A stretch of DNA of 62,975 nt from JACVRX01 sp035697245 (GTDB lineage Bacteria; Actinomycetota; Actinomycetes; Jiangellales; Jiangellaceae). Below are positions 8,982-16,935 of this stretch, piece by piece. Below the pieces are notes generated by a model. The model had not been told where the DNA came from and made no database searches. It worked only from the letters and a program-made list of their open reading frames with translations. The position numbers were made by a program, and so were the translations under genes. Each line of letters starts with the position of its first letter. The first letter of the stretch is position 1. The DNA is taken from the NCBI GenBank assembly GCA_035697245.1, contig DASSDH010000214.1:1-62975 (forward strand). Reading direction: 5' to 3'.

Positions 8982-9718
8982 TGAGCGCCATGACGTATGT
9001 GCGTTTCGAGGTCCTCCGGACGTTCCGCAATACCCGCTTCTTCCTGTTTTCCCTGGTCTTCCCGCTGGTGCTGTACTACCTCGTTGCGGGCGCCAACCGC
9101 GAAGTGCAGAACTTCGCCGGCACCGGCTTGTCCTTCCCGGTGTACTACATGATCGGCATGGTTTCCTGGGGTGCGATGGCCGCCGTGATCGCCGGTGGTG
9201 CGCGCATCGCTGCGGAGCGTTCTGTGGGGTGGAACCGGCAGCTACGCGTCACGCCCCTCAAGGTGCGCATCTACCTCAGCTCCAAGGTGCTCAGCGGCTA
9301 CGCCATGGCCCTGGTGAGCATCGGGCTGCTGTACGGGGCCGGGCTGACCCTCGGTGTCCGCATGGCGTGGGCCGACTGGGCACGCATGACCGCACTGATC
9401 CTGATCGGCCTCGTTCCCTTCGCGGTGCTGGGCATTGTGCTGGGGCACGTGCTGACAGCCGACTCGATGGGTCCGGCGATGGGCGGGATCACAGCCCTGT
9501 TCGCTCTGCTCGGCGGCGCCTGGGGTCCGATCGTTGGCAGCGGCGTACTGCACGACGTGGTCCAGCTGATCCCGTCGTACTGGCTCGTCCAGGCCGCCGG
9601 CTCGGCGCTCAGCGGCGCGGGTTGGCCGTTGCGCGGTTGGATCGTCATAGCCGTCTGGACGGCGGTGCTGGCCCGGCTGGCGGCCTTGGCCTACCGCCGT
9701 GACACCGCTCGGGCCTGA
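8981..9718 (+). CDS. ABC-2 type exporter permease
   Basis: Membrane subunit of 245 residues with six hydrophobic segments in the ABC2_membrane pattern. It begins MSAMTYVRFEVLRTFRNTRF, a cytoplasmic amphipathic lead-in, and continues with FSLVFPLVLYYLVAG. The conserved region LRVTPLKVRIYLSSKVLSGY precedes the central helices. It partners with the ATPase immediately upstream. The transported molecule is unknown; a lipid- or antibiotic-stress role is suggested only by the DesK-type sensor next door. Confidence 0.88.
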   Translation: MSAMTYVRFEVLRTFRNTRFFLFSLVFPLVLYYLVAGANREVQNFAGTGLSFPVYYMIGMVSWGAMAAVIAGGARIAAERSVGWNRQLRVTPLKVRIYLSSKVLSGYAMALVSIGLLYGAGLTLGVRMAWADWARMTALILIGLVPFAVLGIVLGHVLTADSMGPAMGGITALFALLGGAWGPIVGSGVLHDVVQLIPSYWLVQAAGSALSGAGWPLRGWIVIAVWTAVLARLAALAYRRDTARA

Positions 9719-9769
9719 CCGTGCCGGCAGGGCCCAACGACCGGCCAGTCGCGAGATAGCGTCGTCAAC

Positions 9770-10936
9770 GTGGCGCCCTACCGGGGTTCGGCCCTGTGGC
9801 AGATCCTCCCCACCCCCAGCCCGGGCGGCATGCTCGGCCCGTCGCCGGCGCGCTGGCGCTGGACGGTGTGGGGGTCGATCTGGCTCGTCTTCCTGGCCGG
9901 CGCCTTCCAGCAGGCCTTTGCTGCCACCGAAGTCTGGGAGCGGGTCGTCGGCATTCTGGGCCTGCTCGTGTTCTGCGTCGCCTACGCACTGGGCCCGCCC
10001 CTCATCGTTCGGTTGCCGCACGGTGACCCGAGGCGGTGGGGCTTCCCGCTGCTCTTGTTCGGGCTCGCGACGACCCTGCTGCCGATCACCGGTCAGGACG
10101 GGTTGACTGCGTACGTCTTCGTCGCCGTCGGCATGATCCTGTGCTGGCCACCGCGCCTGGCTTTTCTGGGCATCGTCGGCCTGCTCGTGGTCGCGCCCAT
10201 CCTCGAAGTCGTGGCGTTCCACCGCCGCAGCCCGTTCGGCGTCGACCTCACCATCGCGACGGCTTCCCTCGCGGCGTGGGGCCTGATCAGTGTATTGCGG
10301 CGGAACCGCGAACTCGCCGAAGCGCGGGAGGAGCTCGCCCACCTGGCCGTCTCCGAAGAGCGGCTGCGCTTCGCCCGGGACCTGCATGACATCGTCGGGC
10401 ACAGCCTTACCGCGGTCAGCGTGAAAGCCGAGCTGGCCGGTCGACTGATCGGGCGTGACGACGAGCGGGCAAGCGAAGAGATCGCCGACGTAGAACGGCT
10501 GGCGCGCGATGCGCTCCGCGATGTGCGAGCCACGGTCCAGGGATACCGGGACGTGTCCCTGGCCGGTGAGCTCGCCAGCGCTCGGTCGGTACTGGCTGCG
10601 GCTGGAATCACGGCCGAGATCCCGACCGCGGTGGACGGGGTGTCCGGCAGCAACCGAGAGCTGTTCGGGTGGGTGGTCCGCGAAGGTGTGACGAACGTGG
10701 TACGGCACAGCGACGCAACCCGGGTACGCATCGCGCTCACGCCGTCCAGCGTGGAGGTCACGGACGACGGCACGAGCACGCTTCGACGTGCGGACGGCGT
10801 CGATTCGGTCAACGACCTTGACCATGGCACAGGGCTCTCCGGCCTGCGGGAGCGGCTGCGTGCCGCGGGTGGCACTTTGACGGTCGGTCCGGTCGCGGGT
10901 GGCGGCTGGCGGCTGCGCGCAGAGGTACCGACATGA
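9770..10936 (+). CDS. DesK-type sensor histidine kinase
   Basis: A 388-residue kinase of the HisKA_3/NarL-partner class. Residues ~30-170 contain four to five hydrophobic segments with no large extracellular loop, as in membrane-state sensors. The phosphorylation site is in RFARDLHDIVGHSLTAVSVK. The ATPase region carries EGVTNVVRHSDATRV (N box) and TGLSGLRERLRAAGG (G box). The GTG start lies seven bases after TAGCGT. The stop overlaps the regulator start by 4 bp (ATGA). It probably senses membrane or envelope stress and controls the adjacent ABC exporter. Confidence 0.88.
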   Translation: MAPYRGSALWQILPTPSPGGMLGPSPARWRWTVWGSIWLVFLAGAFQQAFAATEVWERVVGILGLLVFCVAYALGPPLIVRLPHGDPRRWGFPLLLFGLATTLLPITGQDGLTAYVFVAVGMILCWPPRLAFLGIVGLLVVAPILEVVAFHRRSPFGVDLTIATASLAAWGLISVLRRNRELAEAREELAHLAVSEERLRFARDLHDIVGHSLTAVSVKAELAGRLIGRDDERASEEIADVERLARDALRDVRATVQGYRDVSLAGELASARSVLAAAGITAEIPTAVDGVSGSNRELFGWVVREGVTNVVRHSDATRVRIALTPSSVEVTDDGTSTLRRADGVDSVNDLDHGTGLSGLRERLRAAGGTLTVGPVAGGGWRLRAEVPT

Positions 10937-11556
10937 AACACCTGGGCGGCCCGATCCGCGTGTTGGTCGCCGACGACCAGGCCCTGGTCCGGGGAGCCGT
11001 TGCTGCCCTCCTGTCGTTGGAGCAGGACCTCGAGGTAGTCGCCGAGGTCGAGCGCGGCGACCAAGTCGTAAACGCGGCACGCGCCAACGCCCCGGATGTC
11101 GCTGTGCTCGACATCGAGATGCCGGGCATCGACGGCATCGCGGCCGCAGAGGTCCTGCGCCGGGAAATCCCGAGCTGCCGAGTGCTCATCGTCACAACTT
11201 TCGGACGGCCCGGCTACCTGCGCCGGGCCATGGAGTCGGGAGCGAGCGGCTTCATCGTCAAGGACGCGCCGGCCAAACGGCTGGCCGCCGCGATCCGCCG
11301 GGTGCACGCGGGCCTGCGTGTGGTCGACCCTGAGCTCGCGGCCGAATCGCTGGCCGTCGGCGAGAACCCACTGACCCCCCGCGAGGCGGACGTCTTGCGT
11401 GAGGCGCGGGACGGCTCGAGCGTCGCCGAGATCGCCGCCCGGCTGTTTCTGGGTGACGGCACAGTCCGCAACTACCTGTCCAGTGCCATCGGCAAGACCG
11501 GCAGTCGCAACAGGGTAGAGGCGGTGCACATAGCGGAGCAGAAAGGCTGGCTGTAG
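10933..11556 (+). CDS. NarL/LuxR-family response regulator (DesR-like)
   Basis: A 207-residue regulator. The receiver domain carries the acidic pair in VLVADDQALVRG, the phospho-acceptor Asp in VAVLDIEMPGIDG, the conserved Thr in IVTTFG and the Lys in FIVKDAP. The C-terminal GerE helix-turn-helix starts at LTPREADVLREARDG and includes GDGTVRNYLSSAIGKTGSRN. Overlaps the kinase gene by 4 bp. Likely binds the palindrome at 7954-7965. mtnA starts only 2 bp downstream, which is unusual. Confidence 0.9.
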   Translation: MKHLGGPIRVLVADDQALVRGAVAALLSLEQDLEVVAEVERGDQVVNAARANAPDVAVLDIEMPGIDGIAAAEVLRREIPSCRVLIVTTFGRPGYLRRAMESGASGFIVKDAPAKRLAAAIRRVHAGLRVVDPELAAESLAVGENPLTPREADVLREARDGSSVAEIAARLFLGDGTVRNYLSSAIGKTGSRNRVEAVHIAEQKGWL

Positions 11557-11558
11557 CT

Positions 11559-12575
11559 ATGCGGACGATCGACTGGCGCGACGGGCGGGTCGTGATCGTC
11601 GACCAGACGCGGCTTCCTGCCGCGCTGCGGACCCTCGAGCTGACGTCGGTCGATGAGCTGGTCGACGCCATCGCCCGGCTGGCCGTGCGAGGAGCACCGG
11701 CGCTCGGCGCCGCCGGTGCCCTCGGCGTAGTCCTCGCCGTCGACCAGGCCGACCGAGAGTGTTGGGACGACGAGCGGCTGGCGGCTACTTTGACCCGGCT
11801 GCGAGCGGCCCGACCCACCGCGGTCAACCTGGCGTGGGGGATCGATCGAGCCGCCAGCCGGGTCACCCAAGGCCGGGAGGCCGTGCTGAAAGAGGCCCTC
11901 GCGGTGCTCGAGGAGGACGTGGCCGCCAACCGATCGATCGGGGCACGTGGCGCCGATCTGCTGGACGAGCTGCTCACCAAGTCATCGGCGGCAACCCGGG
12001 CCATCCGGGTCCACACCCACTGCAACACCGGCAGTCTCGCCACGGTCGAATGGGGCACAGCCCTGGGTGTGGTCCGAGAACTGCACCGACGGAGGCGGTT
12101 GGGCCGGGTCTACGTCGACGAGACCCGTCCGCTGCTTCAGGGGAGCCGGCTCACGGCATGGGAGCTCGATCGGCTCGGGATCGACTATCGGGTGGTGGTC
12201 GACGGTGCCGGACCGACGGTGATCGCCCGTGGCCTGGTCGACGCCGCTGTCGTGGGCGCCGACCGGATCGCGGCCAACGGCGACGTGGTCAACAAGGTCG
12301 GTACCTACCCGCTGGCGCTGGCCTGCGCCCGGGCCGGTGTCCCCTTCATCGTGGCCGCGCCCGAATCGACCATCGACGAGGCGACCCCCACCGGTTTGGG
12401 TGTCGAGATCGAGACCAGGGCCGACGCCGAGGTGATCGAATGGTCCGGAGTGCGGGTGGCTCCCGTTGGGGCCCGGGCCCTTAATCTCGCCTTCGATGTG
12501 ACGCCGGCCGATCTGGTGACGGCGATCGTGACCGAGGGCCGGGTCATCCGACCTGAGAAGCTCGTCGATGGCTGA
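11559..12575 (+). CDS. mtnA: 5-methylthioribose-1-phosphate isomerase
   Basis: Converts methylthioribose-1-phosphate to methylthioribulose-1-phosphate in salvage of methylthioadenosine. Family length (338). Visible are the RGAPALGAAGALGVVLAVD substrate region, the catalytic Cys in HTHCNTGSLATVEWG, DETRPLLQGSRLTAWEL, and the catalytic Asp in VVGADRIAANGDVVNKVGT. It begins 2 bp after the response regulator and overlaps the aldolase gene by 8 bp. No mtnC, mtnD, mtnK or mtnP homologue is adjacent, so which route completes salvage is open. Confidence 0.93.
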   Translation: MRTIDWRDGRVVIVDQTRLPAALRTLELTSVDELVDAIARLAVRGAPALGAAGALGVVLAVDQADRECWDDERLAATLTRLRAARPTAVNLAWGIDRAASRVTQGREAVLKEALAVLEEDVAANRSIGARGADLLDELLTKSSAATRAIRVHTHCNTGSLATVEWGTALGVVRELHRRRRLGRVYVDETRPLLQGSRLTAWELDRLGIDYRVVVDGAGPTVIARGLVDAAVVGADRIAANGDVVNKVGTYPLALACARAGVPFIVAAPESTIDEATPTGLGVEIETRADAEVIEWSGVRVAPVGARALNLAFDVTPADLVTAIVTEGRVIRPEKLVDG

Positions 12576-13260
12576 CGCGACTGCCGAGAACCTGGTCGCC
12601 CTGGGTCGGCGGGTCGTGACCGCCGGGCTGGTGGTGGCGTCAGGGGGAAACCTGGCCGCCCGGCTCCCCGAGCCAGACCGCATCCTGGTCACGCCACGGG
12701 GATGGGCCCTGGACGAGCTCGACGCGGCGACCCTGGCGACGGTCGGGCTCGACGGGCGCAACATCTTCGGGCCTTACGCGCCGACGACCGAACTGGCGCT
12801 GCATCGGGCCGCGCTCGGTGCCCGGTCCGATGCCGCTGTCTGCCTTCACCTGCACCCGCCGATGGCGACCCTGCTCCACGCCGCAGGACGACCGATCCGA
12901 CGCATCACCACCGACCACGCCTACTACCTGCGCCGGCTCGGGGCGCTACCGTTCATCCAGCCCGGATCCGACCGGCTGGCCAGGGCGGTGGCGGCTGAGC
13001 TCGCCGACGCCGACGTCGTCTTGTTAGCCCACCACGGCTGCCTGATCGTGGCCGACTCCTTCGAGGTCGGGTTCAGCCTGGCGGCCAACCTCGAGGCCGC
13101 GGCCATGGCGACCTATCGGGCTCACGTGCTGGGCGCCGACGTGGCGGAGTGCCCTCCCGAGTTCTTGGCGGAGGTGGAGGCCCAGGAGGCGGCTGGCGTG
13201 GTCTACGGAAAGGCCGCCGGTCCGGGAACGGTCACCACGGGCGAAATGGATGGCGCGTAG
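12568..13260 (+). CDS. Class II aldolase/adducin-family protein (MtnB or shunt aldolase)
   Basis: A 230-residue protein with the class II aldolase zinc site: HLHPP near residue 93 and HHGCLIVADSF near residue 153, plus the phosphate-binding SGGNLAARLPE near residue 29. Being coupled to mtnA, it most likely acts on methylthioribulose-1-phosphate. It could be MtnB (a dehydratase of the classical methionine salvage pathway) or an aldolase of the DHAP shunt, which yields DHAP and methylthioacetaldehyde. The absence of mtnC/mtnD nearby slightly favours the latter. This is inference from context. Confidence 0.8.
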   Translation: MADATAENLVALGRRVVTAGLVVASGGNLAARLPEPDRILVTPRGWALDELDAATLATVGLDGRNIFGPYAPTTELALHRAALGARSDAAVCLHLHPPMATLLHAAGRPIRRITTDHAYYLRRLGALPFIQPGSDRLARAVAAELADADVVLLAHHGCLIVADSFEVGFSLAANLEAAAMATYRAHVLGADVAECPPEFLAEVEAQEAAGVVYGKAAGPGTVTTGEMDGA

Positions 13261-13330
13261 GCAGGATTCGAATTCCGGTCCCTACGTCGGCTGTCAGTTC
13301 CATGCTTCGTTTGTCTGGTCGCATGCGTGC

Positions 13331-13410
13331 CATCACGAGGCTTACCGGTACGTCAACAGGCTTGCAGGCCTAGTGAACTACGAGCAGGGGTGGTGAACGT
13401 GGTCATTCCG
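13331..13410 (-). repeat. Dispersed palindromic repeat, copy A (diverged)
   Basis: Copy of an ~80-bp repeat found five times in the window. On the minus strand it reads GGAATGACCACGTTCACCAC, then a hairpin core (CTAGGCCTGCAAGCCTG region), then a GCCTCGTGATGG tail. The core is degenerate relative to copies C-E, but the arm is exact. It lies in the convergent gap between mtnB/aldolase and the decayed LD-carboxypeptidase. Confidence 0.85.
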
Positions 13411-13424
13411 AATGGGCGGCGCAC

Positions 13425-14226
13425 TCAGGATGCTGTGACCGCGGGCTCAAGCAGAGTCAGCGTCACGGCATCGGCGTCCTCGGCGGGGACACCGAGCGGC
13501 ATGGGTACGTTCGGCGGGTACGTGCCGACCTCCTCCCAAAACAGGATCGCGCCGTCGAAGTGCTCCGGGCTCAGTGCGTACGGCGTGGCCTGCACCCGTA
13601 CCAGGCGGTTCAGCATCCCGCCGACCAGCGGACCCTGCGCACGGCCGAACGCCAGCACTCCCACCGACCGCCCGGTGGCAGGACACCCGGCGCGCTGTCA
13701 CGTGTCAGTACGCGGAGGTAGATATCCGCGAGCTGCGCGCGGCTGTCGTCACACTCGTTCCAGTAACCGAATCCATGCGTAACAAGGTCCGAGTGCACGG
13801 ACACCAGCCCGTACGCGCATGCAGCACCAGGTGCAGCGTGGAGATGTCGCTGAAACCCAGCAGCGGCTTGGGATCCGCCCGTACGGCCGCAAGGTCGATC
13901 AGGTCGAGATAGCTCAGCGTCATCCGGCCACCGGTGAGCGAGAAGATCGCACGTACCTGCGGATCCCGCAGCAGACCGTTGAAATCCTCGGCGACCTCCC
14001 GCGGCGGGGCGGCCGCCCACCACCACCGCCGCTCCAGATCGACCATCGGCGACACCCGAACGGCGAACCCCGTCTGCTCGATGGCCTCGACACCGCGCGC
14101 GAACAGTGAGGCCTCACTCTGCTCCAGCCCGCCGGACAGGGCCATCACCGCAACGAGATCGCCCGGCCGCAACGCCTTCGGCCTCAGGATCGACGCCACG
14201 CTGAACCCTCCATTCTCGGACGTCAT
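13425..14226 (-). pseudogene. LD-carboxypeptidase (peptidase S66), frameshifted
   Basis: Remnant of an S66 serine carboxypeptidase, the family that trims peptidoglycan tetrapeptides or confers microcin C immunity. Coding similarity passes through all three minus-strand frames: the N-terminal part (14226 to ~13815) with LRPGDLVAVMALSGG and the nucleophile region GFSDISTLHLVLHARTG; a middle part (to ~13680) VSVHSDLVTHGFGYW; and a C-terminal part (13664-13425) with GGMLNRLVRV and DGAILFWEEVG. Two frameshifts and a short C-terminus indicate an inactive gene. Sequencing error is the alternative. Confidence 0.75.
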
Positions 14227-14279
14227 TCCAAGTCGTGCGTTGGCGACGATGTCGGCTTCGCGGTTGGCCCCGACCGACC

Positions 14280-14564
14280 TCAGGAGCGGACCAGTCGGGC
14301 GATCGCATCCGAGGCCTCTTTGACCTTTGCCTCCATTTCAGTGCCGCGGTGCCGGGCGGCGTCGGCGACGCAGTGCGAGAGATGGTCCTCAAGCAACTCC
14401 AGCGCGACGGCCTGCAATGCCTTCGTCGCCGCGGAGATCTGGGTGAGCACGTCGATGCAGTATGTGTCCGAGTCGACCATCCGCTGCAAACCGCGGACTT
14501 GACCTTCCACGCGAGCCAGCCGCTTCAGTACGGCGTCCTTGTTGTCGATGTACCCGGTGGTCAT
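14280..14564 (-). CDS. csoR: Metal-sensitive transcriptional repressor, CsoR/FrmR family
   Basis: A 94-residue all-helical DUF156 repressor. It shows the family pattern KRLARVEGQVRGLQRMV, with a Cys at residue 36 in DTYCIDVLTQ, His61 in DHLSH and Cys65 in HCVADA. These correspond to the Cys-His-Cys Cu(I) site of CsoR, so copper is the likely signal. The ATG at 14564 has a strong GGAGG nine bases upstream; a longer ORF upstream is non-coding in character. An operator-like inverted repeat lies 36 bp upstream. No copper ATPase or CopZ gene is adjacent. Confidence 0.9.
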   Translation of the reverse strand: MTTGYIDNKDAVLKRLARVEGQVRGLQRMVDSDTYCIDVLTQISAATKALQAVALELLEDHLSHCVADAARHRGTEMEAKVKEASDAIARLVRS

Positions 14565-14599
14565 GTGGTGTTCGCCTCCCAACAGAGCAGCACCACCCT

Positions 14600-14614
14600 T
14601 ACCCGGGGAGGGTA
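14600..14614 (-). promoter_or_regulatory. Candidate CsoR operator
   Basis: On the minus strand the site reads TACCCTCCCCGGGTA, matching the TACCC-N5-GGGTA form of known CsoR operators. It sits between a TTGACA -35 element (14619-14624) and a weak TAAGGG -10 (14596-14601), so bound repressor would block csoR transcription. Autoregulation is inferred from this arrangement. Confidence 0.7.
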
Positions 14615-14618
14615 TCCG

Positions 14619-14624
14619 TGTCAA
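14619..14624 (-). promoter_or_regulatory. csoR promoter -35 element
   Basis: A perfect TTGACA on the minus strand, 17 bp before a weak -10 (TAAGGG, 14596-14601). The operator-like repeat lies in the spacer. It reads towards csoR. Confidence 0.5.
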
Positions 14625-14788
14625 AGAATCTGTCGCGGATCTCCAGCGAATCGTCGACACGTGTTCGACGGTGATAGTCGTTCCATGCTCCTTCTCCTGT
14701 GATGGTTCCAGCCATGCGTTGGGCTTGGCGGGGCCGCCTGGCACGGGCAGGCTGAGCTCAGCAGTCGGCGACGACTCGGGAGGCCGCC

Positions 14789-14986
14789 GTGCAGGAGGAC
14801 CATGGGCCGGAGCACGAGGCTCCCGGCGACCACGAGTACGACGAGGCACACGACACTGTGGACGCGGCGCACACCGCGTACGTCGAAGCGGGGCCCACCG
14901 GGCCGGCCGAGGCTCACATCACGACGGGCCCGATCGACCAGATCGGTGACTACGGCTACGACATGGCTCACGACGTGCCGCGCTAG
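14789..14986 (+). CDS. Small acidic His-rich protein divergent from csoR
   Basis: A 65-residue ORF with 7 His, 9 Asp and 7 Glu and no Cys, for example in EDHGPEHEAPGDHEYDEAHD and ending YGYDMAHDVPR. The GTG start has GGGAGG six bases upstream. Codon third positions are consistently G/C as in real genes here. Its position opposite csoR and its His/acid composition suggest a metal-binding protein, but I recognise no family, and the function is a guess. No membrane segment or signal peptide. Confidence 0.5.
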   Translation: MQEDHGPEHEAPGDHEYDEAHDTVDAAHTAYVEAGPTGPAEAHITTGPIDQIGDYGYDMAHDVPR

Positions 14987-15010
14987 GCGATCACGTCTAC
15001 GTCCGGACCT

Positions 15011-15039
15011 CCCTTCGCCCGCAGGGCGAGGCCGAAGGG
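15011..15039. terminator. Hairpin between convergent genes
   Basis: CCCTTCG (15011-15017) pairs with CGAAGGG (15033-15039), with an inner GCCC/GGGC pairing. It is located between the small His-rich ORF and pstB, which converge here. There is no T-tract, so it would act as a high-GC intrinsic or bidirectional terminator if at all. Confidence 0.4.
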
Positions 15040-15084
15040 TCTGGCTGCGCGGGCCCTCATGCGGTGACTGCCCACGACGTAGCG

Positions 15085-16011
15085 TCAGCCGAAGCGACCA
15101 GAGATGTAGTCCTCGGTGCGGGGGTCGTCCGGGTTGGTGAAGACCTTGCTGGTGCGGTCGTACTCGACCAGCTGCCCATACCGGTGGCCCTTGTCGTCGA
15201 CGTTGGCGGTGAAGAATGCCGTCCGGTCGGACACGCGGGCGGCCTGCTGCATGTTGTGGGTGACGATGATGATCGTGAAGTCCCTGACCAGGTCCTGCAT
15301 CAGGTCCTCGATCTTGGCTGTAGCGATCGGGTCCAGCGCCGAACACGGTTCATCCATCAGAATGACCTCCGGCTTGGTCGCGATCGCGCGGGCGATGCAC
15401 AGCCGCTGCTGCTGACCGCCGGACAGCGACAGGCCGTTCTGGTCCAGCTTGTCCTTGACCTCGTCCCAGATCGCTGCACCGGTCAGCGCCTGTTCGACCC
15501 GCTCGGCCATCGCCTTCTTGGACAGCTTCTCGCCCACGACGGTGGGCCCGTACGCGACGTTGTCGAAGATCGACTTCGGGAATGGGTTGGGCTTCTGGAA
15601 CACCATGCCGACCCGGCGGCGTACCTCGATCGGGTCGACGTCCTTGGCGTAGAGATCCTGGCCGTGGAAGAGCACCTTGCCCTCGACCCGAGCCGACGGG
15701 ATCAGGTCGTTCATCCGGTCGAAGCAGCGAATCACCGTTGACTTGCCACAGCCCGACGGCCCGATCAGTGCGGTGATCTCGTTGCGGCCGATGAGCATGT
15801 CGACCCCGCGGACGGCATGAAAGTCGCCGTAGTAGATGTCCAGCTTTTCGACGGCGATCAGCGGATCGAGTGGCTTGTGCTCACGGCCGCCGTGTTCGGT
15901 GTGCTCCGGACGTGGCGGTGCGATGATCGTGTCGCCGGCCGCCTGATCCGCTTGAACCGGCAAGGTTCCATGTTCGGTCATGTCGTCTCTCGCCTCGTCT
16001 TCGGCCACCAT
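15085..16011 (-). CDS. pstB: Phosphate ABC transporter ATP-binding protein PstB
   Basis: ATPase of the high-affinity phosphate importer, 308 residues. Walker A is GPSGCGKST, followed by the PstB-typical IRCFDRMNDLIP. The Q-loop region is VGMVFQKPNPFPKSIFDNV, the signature LSGGQQQRLCIARA, Walker B ILMDEPCSALDP, and the switch His is in IVTHNMQQA. The N-terminal ~45 residues are a nonconserved acidic/His-rich tail, so an internal ATG at 15981 is also possible. Last gene of pstSCAB, 3 bp after pstA. Confidence 0.95.
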   Translation of the reverse strand: MVAEDEARDDMTEHGTLPVQADQAAGDTIIAPPRPEHTEHGGREHKPLDPLIAVEKLDIYYGDFHAVRGVDMLIGRNEITALIGPSGCGKSTVIRCFDRMNDLIPSARVEGKVLFHGQDLYAKDVDPIEVRRRVGMVFQKPNPFPKSIFDNVAYGPTVVGEKLSKKAMAERVEQALTGAAIWDEVKDKLDQNGLSLSGGQQQRLCIARAIATKPEVILMDEPCSALDPIATAKIEDLMQDLVRDFTIIIVTHNMQQAARVSDRTAFFTANVDDKGHRYGQLVEYDRTSKVFTNPDDPRTEDYISGRFG

Positions 16012-16014
16012 GGG

Positions 16015-16935
16015 TCACCAGCGCCGCTGGTACCTGTTGCGGATGTAGATCGCCACCGAGTTCATCACCAGCAGGATCAGTAGGAGCACCACAATGAGTG
16101 CGCTGGACAGGACGATGAACGCCTCCTGCGGTCGGCTGGCGTAGCTGTAGATCTGGATCGGCAACGCGGTGAAACGGTCGAACATGCTCCCCGGATTGAA
16201 CGTCAGGAAGCCCGCGACCCCGATGATGATCAGCGGCGCAGCCTCGCCGATTGCCCGGGACAGCGCCAGGATCGAGCCAGTAGCGATGCCGGGGATGCTG
16301 TTGGGCAGAATGGTCCGCCAGATGGTCTGCCAGCGGGTAGCGCCAAGCGCGAGCGAGCCGTCTCGCAGTGAATCGGGCACAGCACGGATCGCCTCGCGGC
16401 TGGAGATGATGATCACCGGCAAGATCAGCAGCGCCAGGATGATCGCGCCGGCGAGCAGGACTGGCCCGAGCGAGAGCGGCCCGCGCACGATCAACCCGAG
16501 CCCGAGGATGCCGTAGACCACGCTGGGCACGGCGGCGAGGTTCTGGATGTTGAGCTCGATCAGCCGGTTGTACCACTTGTTCCGATCCGCGTACTCCTCG
16601 AGATACACCGCTGCGAGTACGCCGATGGGCAGGCTGATCAACGCCGTGCCGGCCATCAGCCAGAGGGTGCCGAGGATCGCCGCCTGCGCACCGGCCGTCG
16701 CCGGACGAAGCTGGGAGGCCTGGTTGCGGAACAGGTCGCCGTCCAGCCGCGGCCAGCCCTCGATCAGCACATACGCCAGCAGCACCACCAGGAAGATGAC
16801 GCCGATCGCCAGGCAGGCCACCAGCAAGGCACGGAACCCTCGCTCCTTTGGGCTGCGGTCGTGCCCGCGGCCTGTGAACACCGGCTTCTCGTCGGAAGGG
16901 CCCGGGCCGTAGTGGATGAGGTCAGTGGCGGTCAC
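16015..16935 (-). CDS. pstA: Phosphate ABC transporter permease PstA
   Basis: Membrane subunit of 306 residues with six predicted helices. The binding-protein-dependent permease EAA loop appears as SLALGATRWQTIWRTILPNSIPG, written here in parts: LRDGSLALGATRWQ followed by TIWRTILPN. AAVPSVVYGILGLG is the PstA signature. I chose the GTG at 16935, which overlaps the pstC stop by 4 bp; the frame remains open far upstream only because it is a shadow of pstC. Works with PstC, PstB and PstS. Confidence 0.93.
   Translation of the reverse strand: MTATDLIHYGPGPSDEKPVFTGRGHDRSPKERGFRALLVACLAIGVIFLVVLLAYVLIEGWPRLDGDLFRNQASQLRPATAGAQAAILGTLWLMAGTALISLPIGVLAAVYLEEYADRNKWYNRLIELNIQNLAAVPSVVYGILGLGLIVRGPLSLGPVLLAGAIILALLILPVIIISSREAIRAVPDSLRDGSLALGATRWQTIWRTILPNSIPGIATGSILALSRAIGEAAPLIIIGVAGFLTFNPGSMFDRFTALPIQIYSYASRPQEAFIVLSSALIVVLLLILLVMNSVAIYIRNRYQRRW

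Noticed and set aside
9242..11080. 612-residue open frame antisense to the ABC permease and histidine kinase
   Set aside because: The plus strand clearly encodes conserved proteins here; the antisense frame is Arg/Gln/His-rich with no family motif, a common high-GC shadow.
13252..13290. tRNA 3'-end-like stretch (GGATTCGAATTCC) at the end of the aldolase gene
   Set aside because: On the minus strand it resembles a T-arm, but the stem pairs imperfectly and no anticodon arm or acceptor pairing can be found. It may be chance or a very old attachment remnant.
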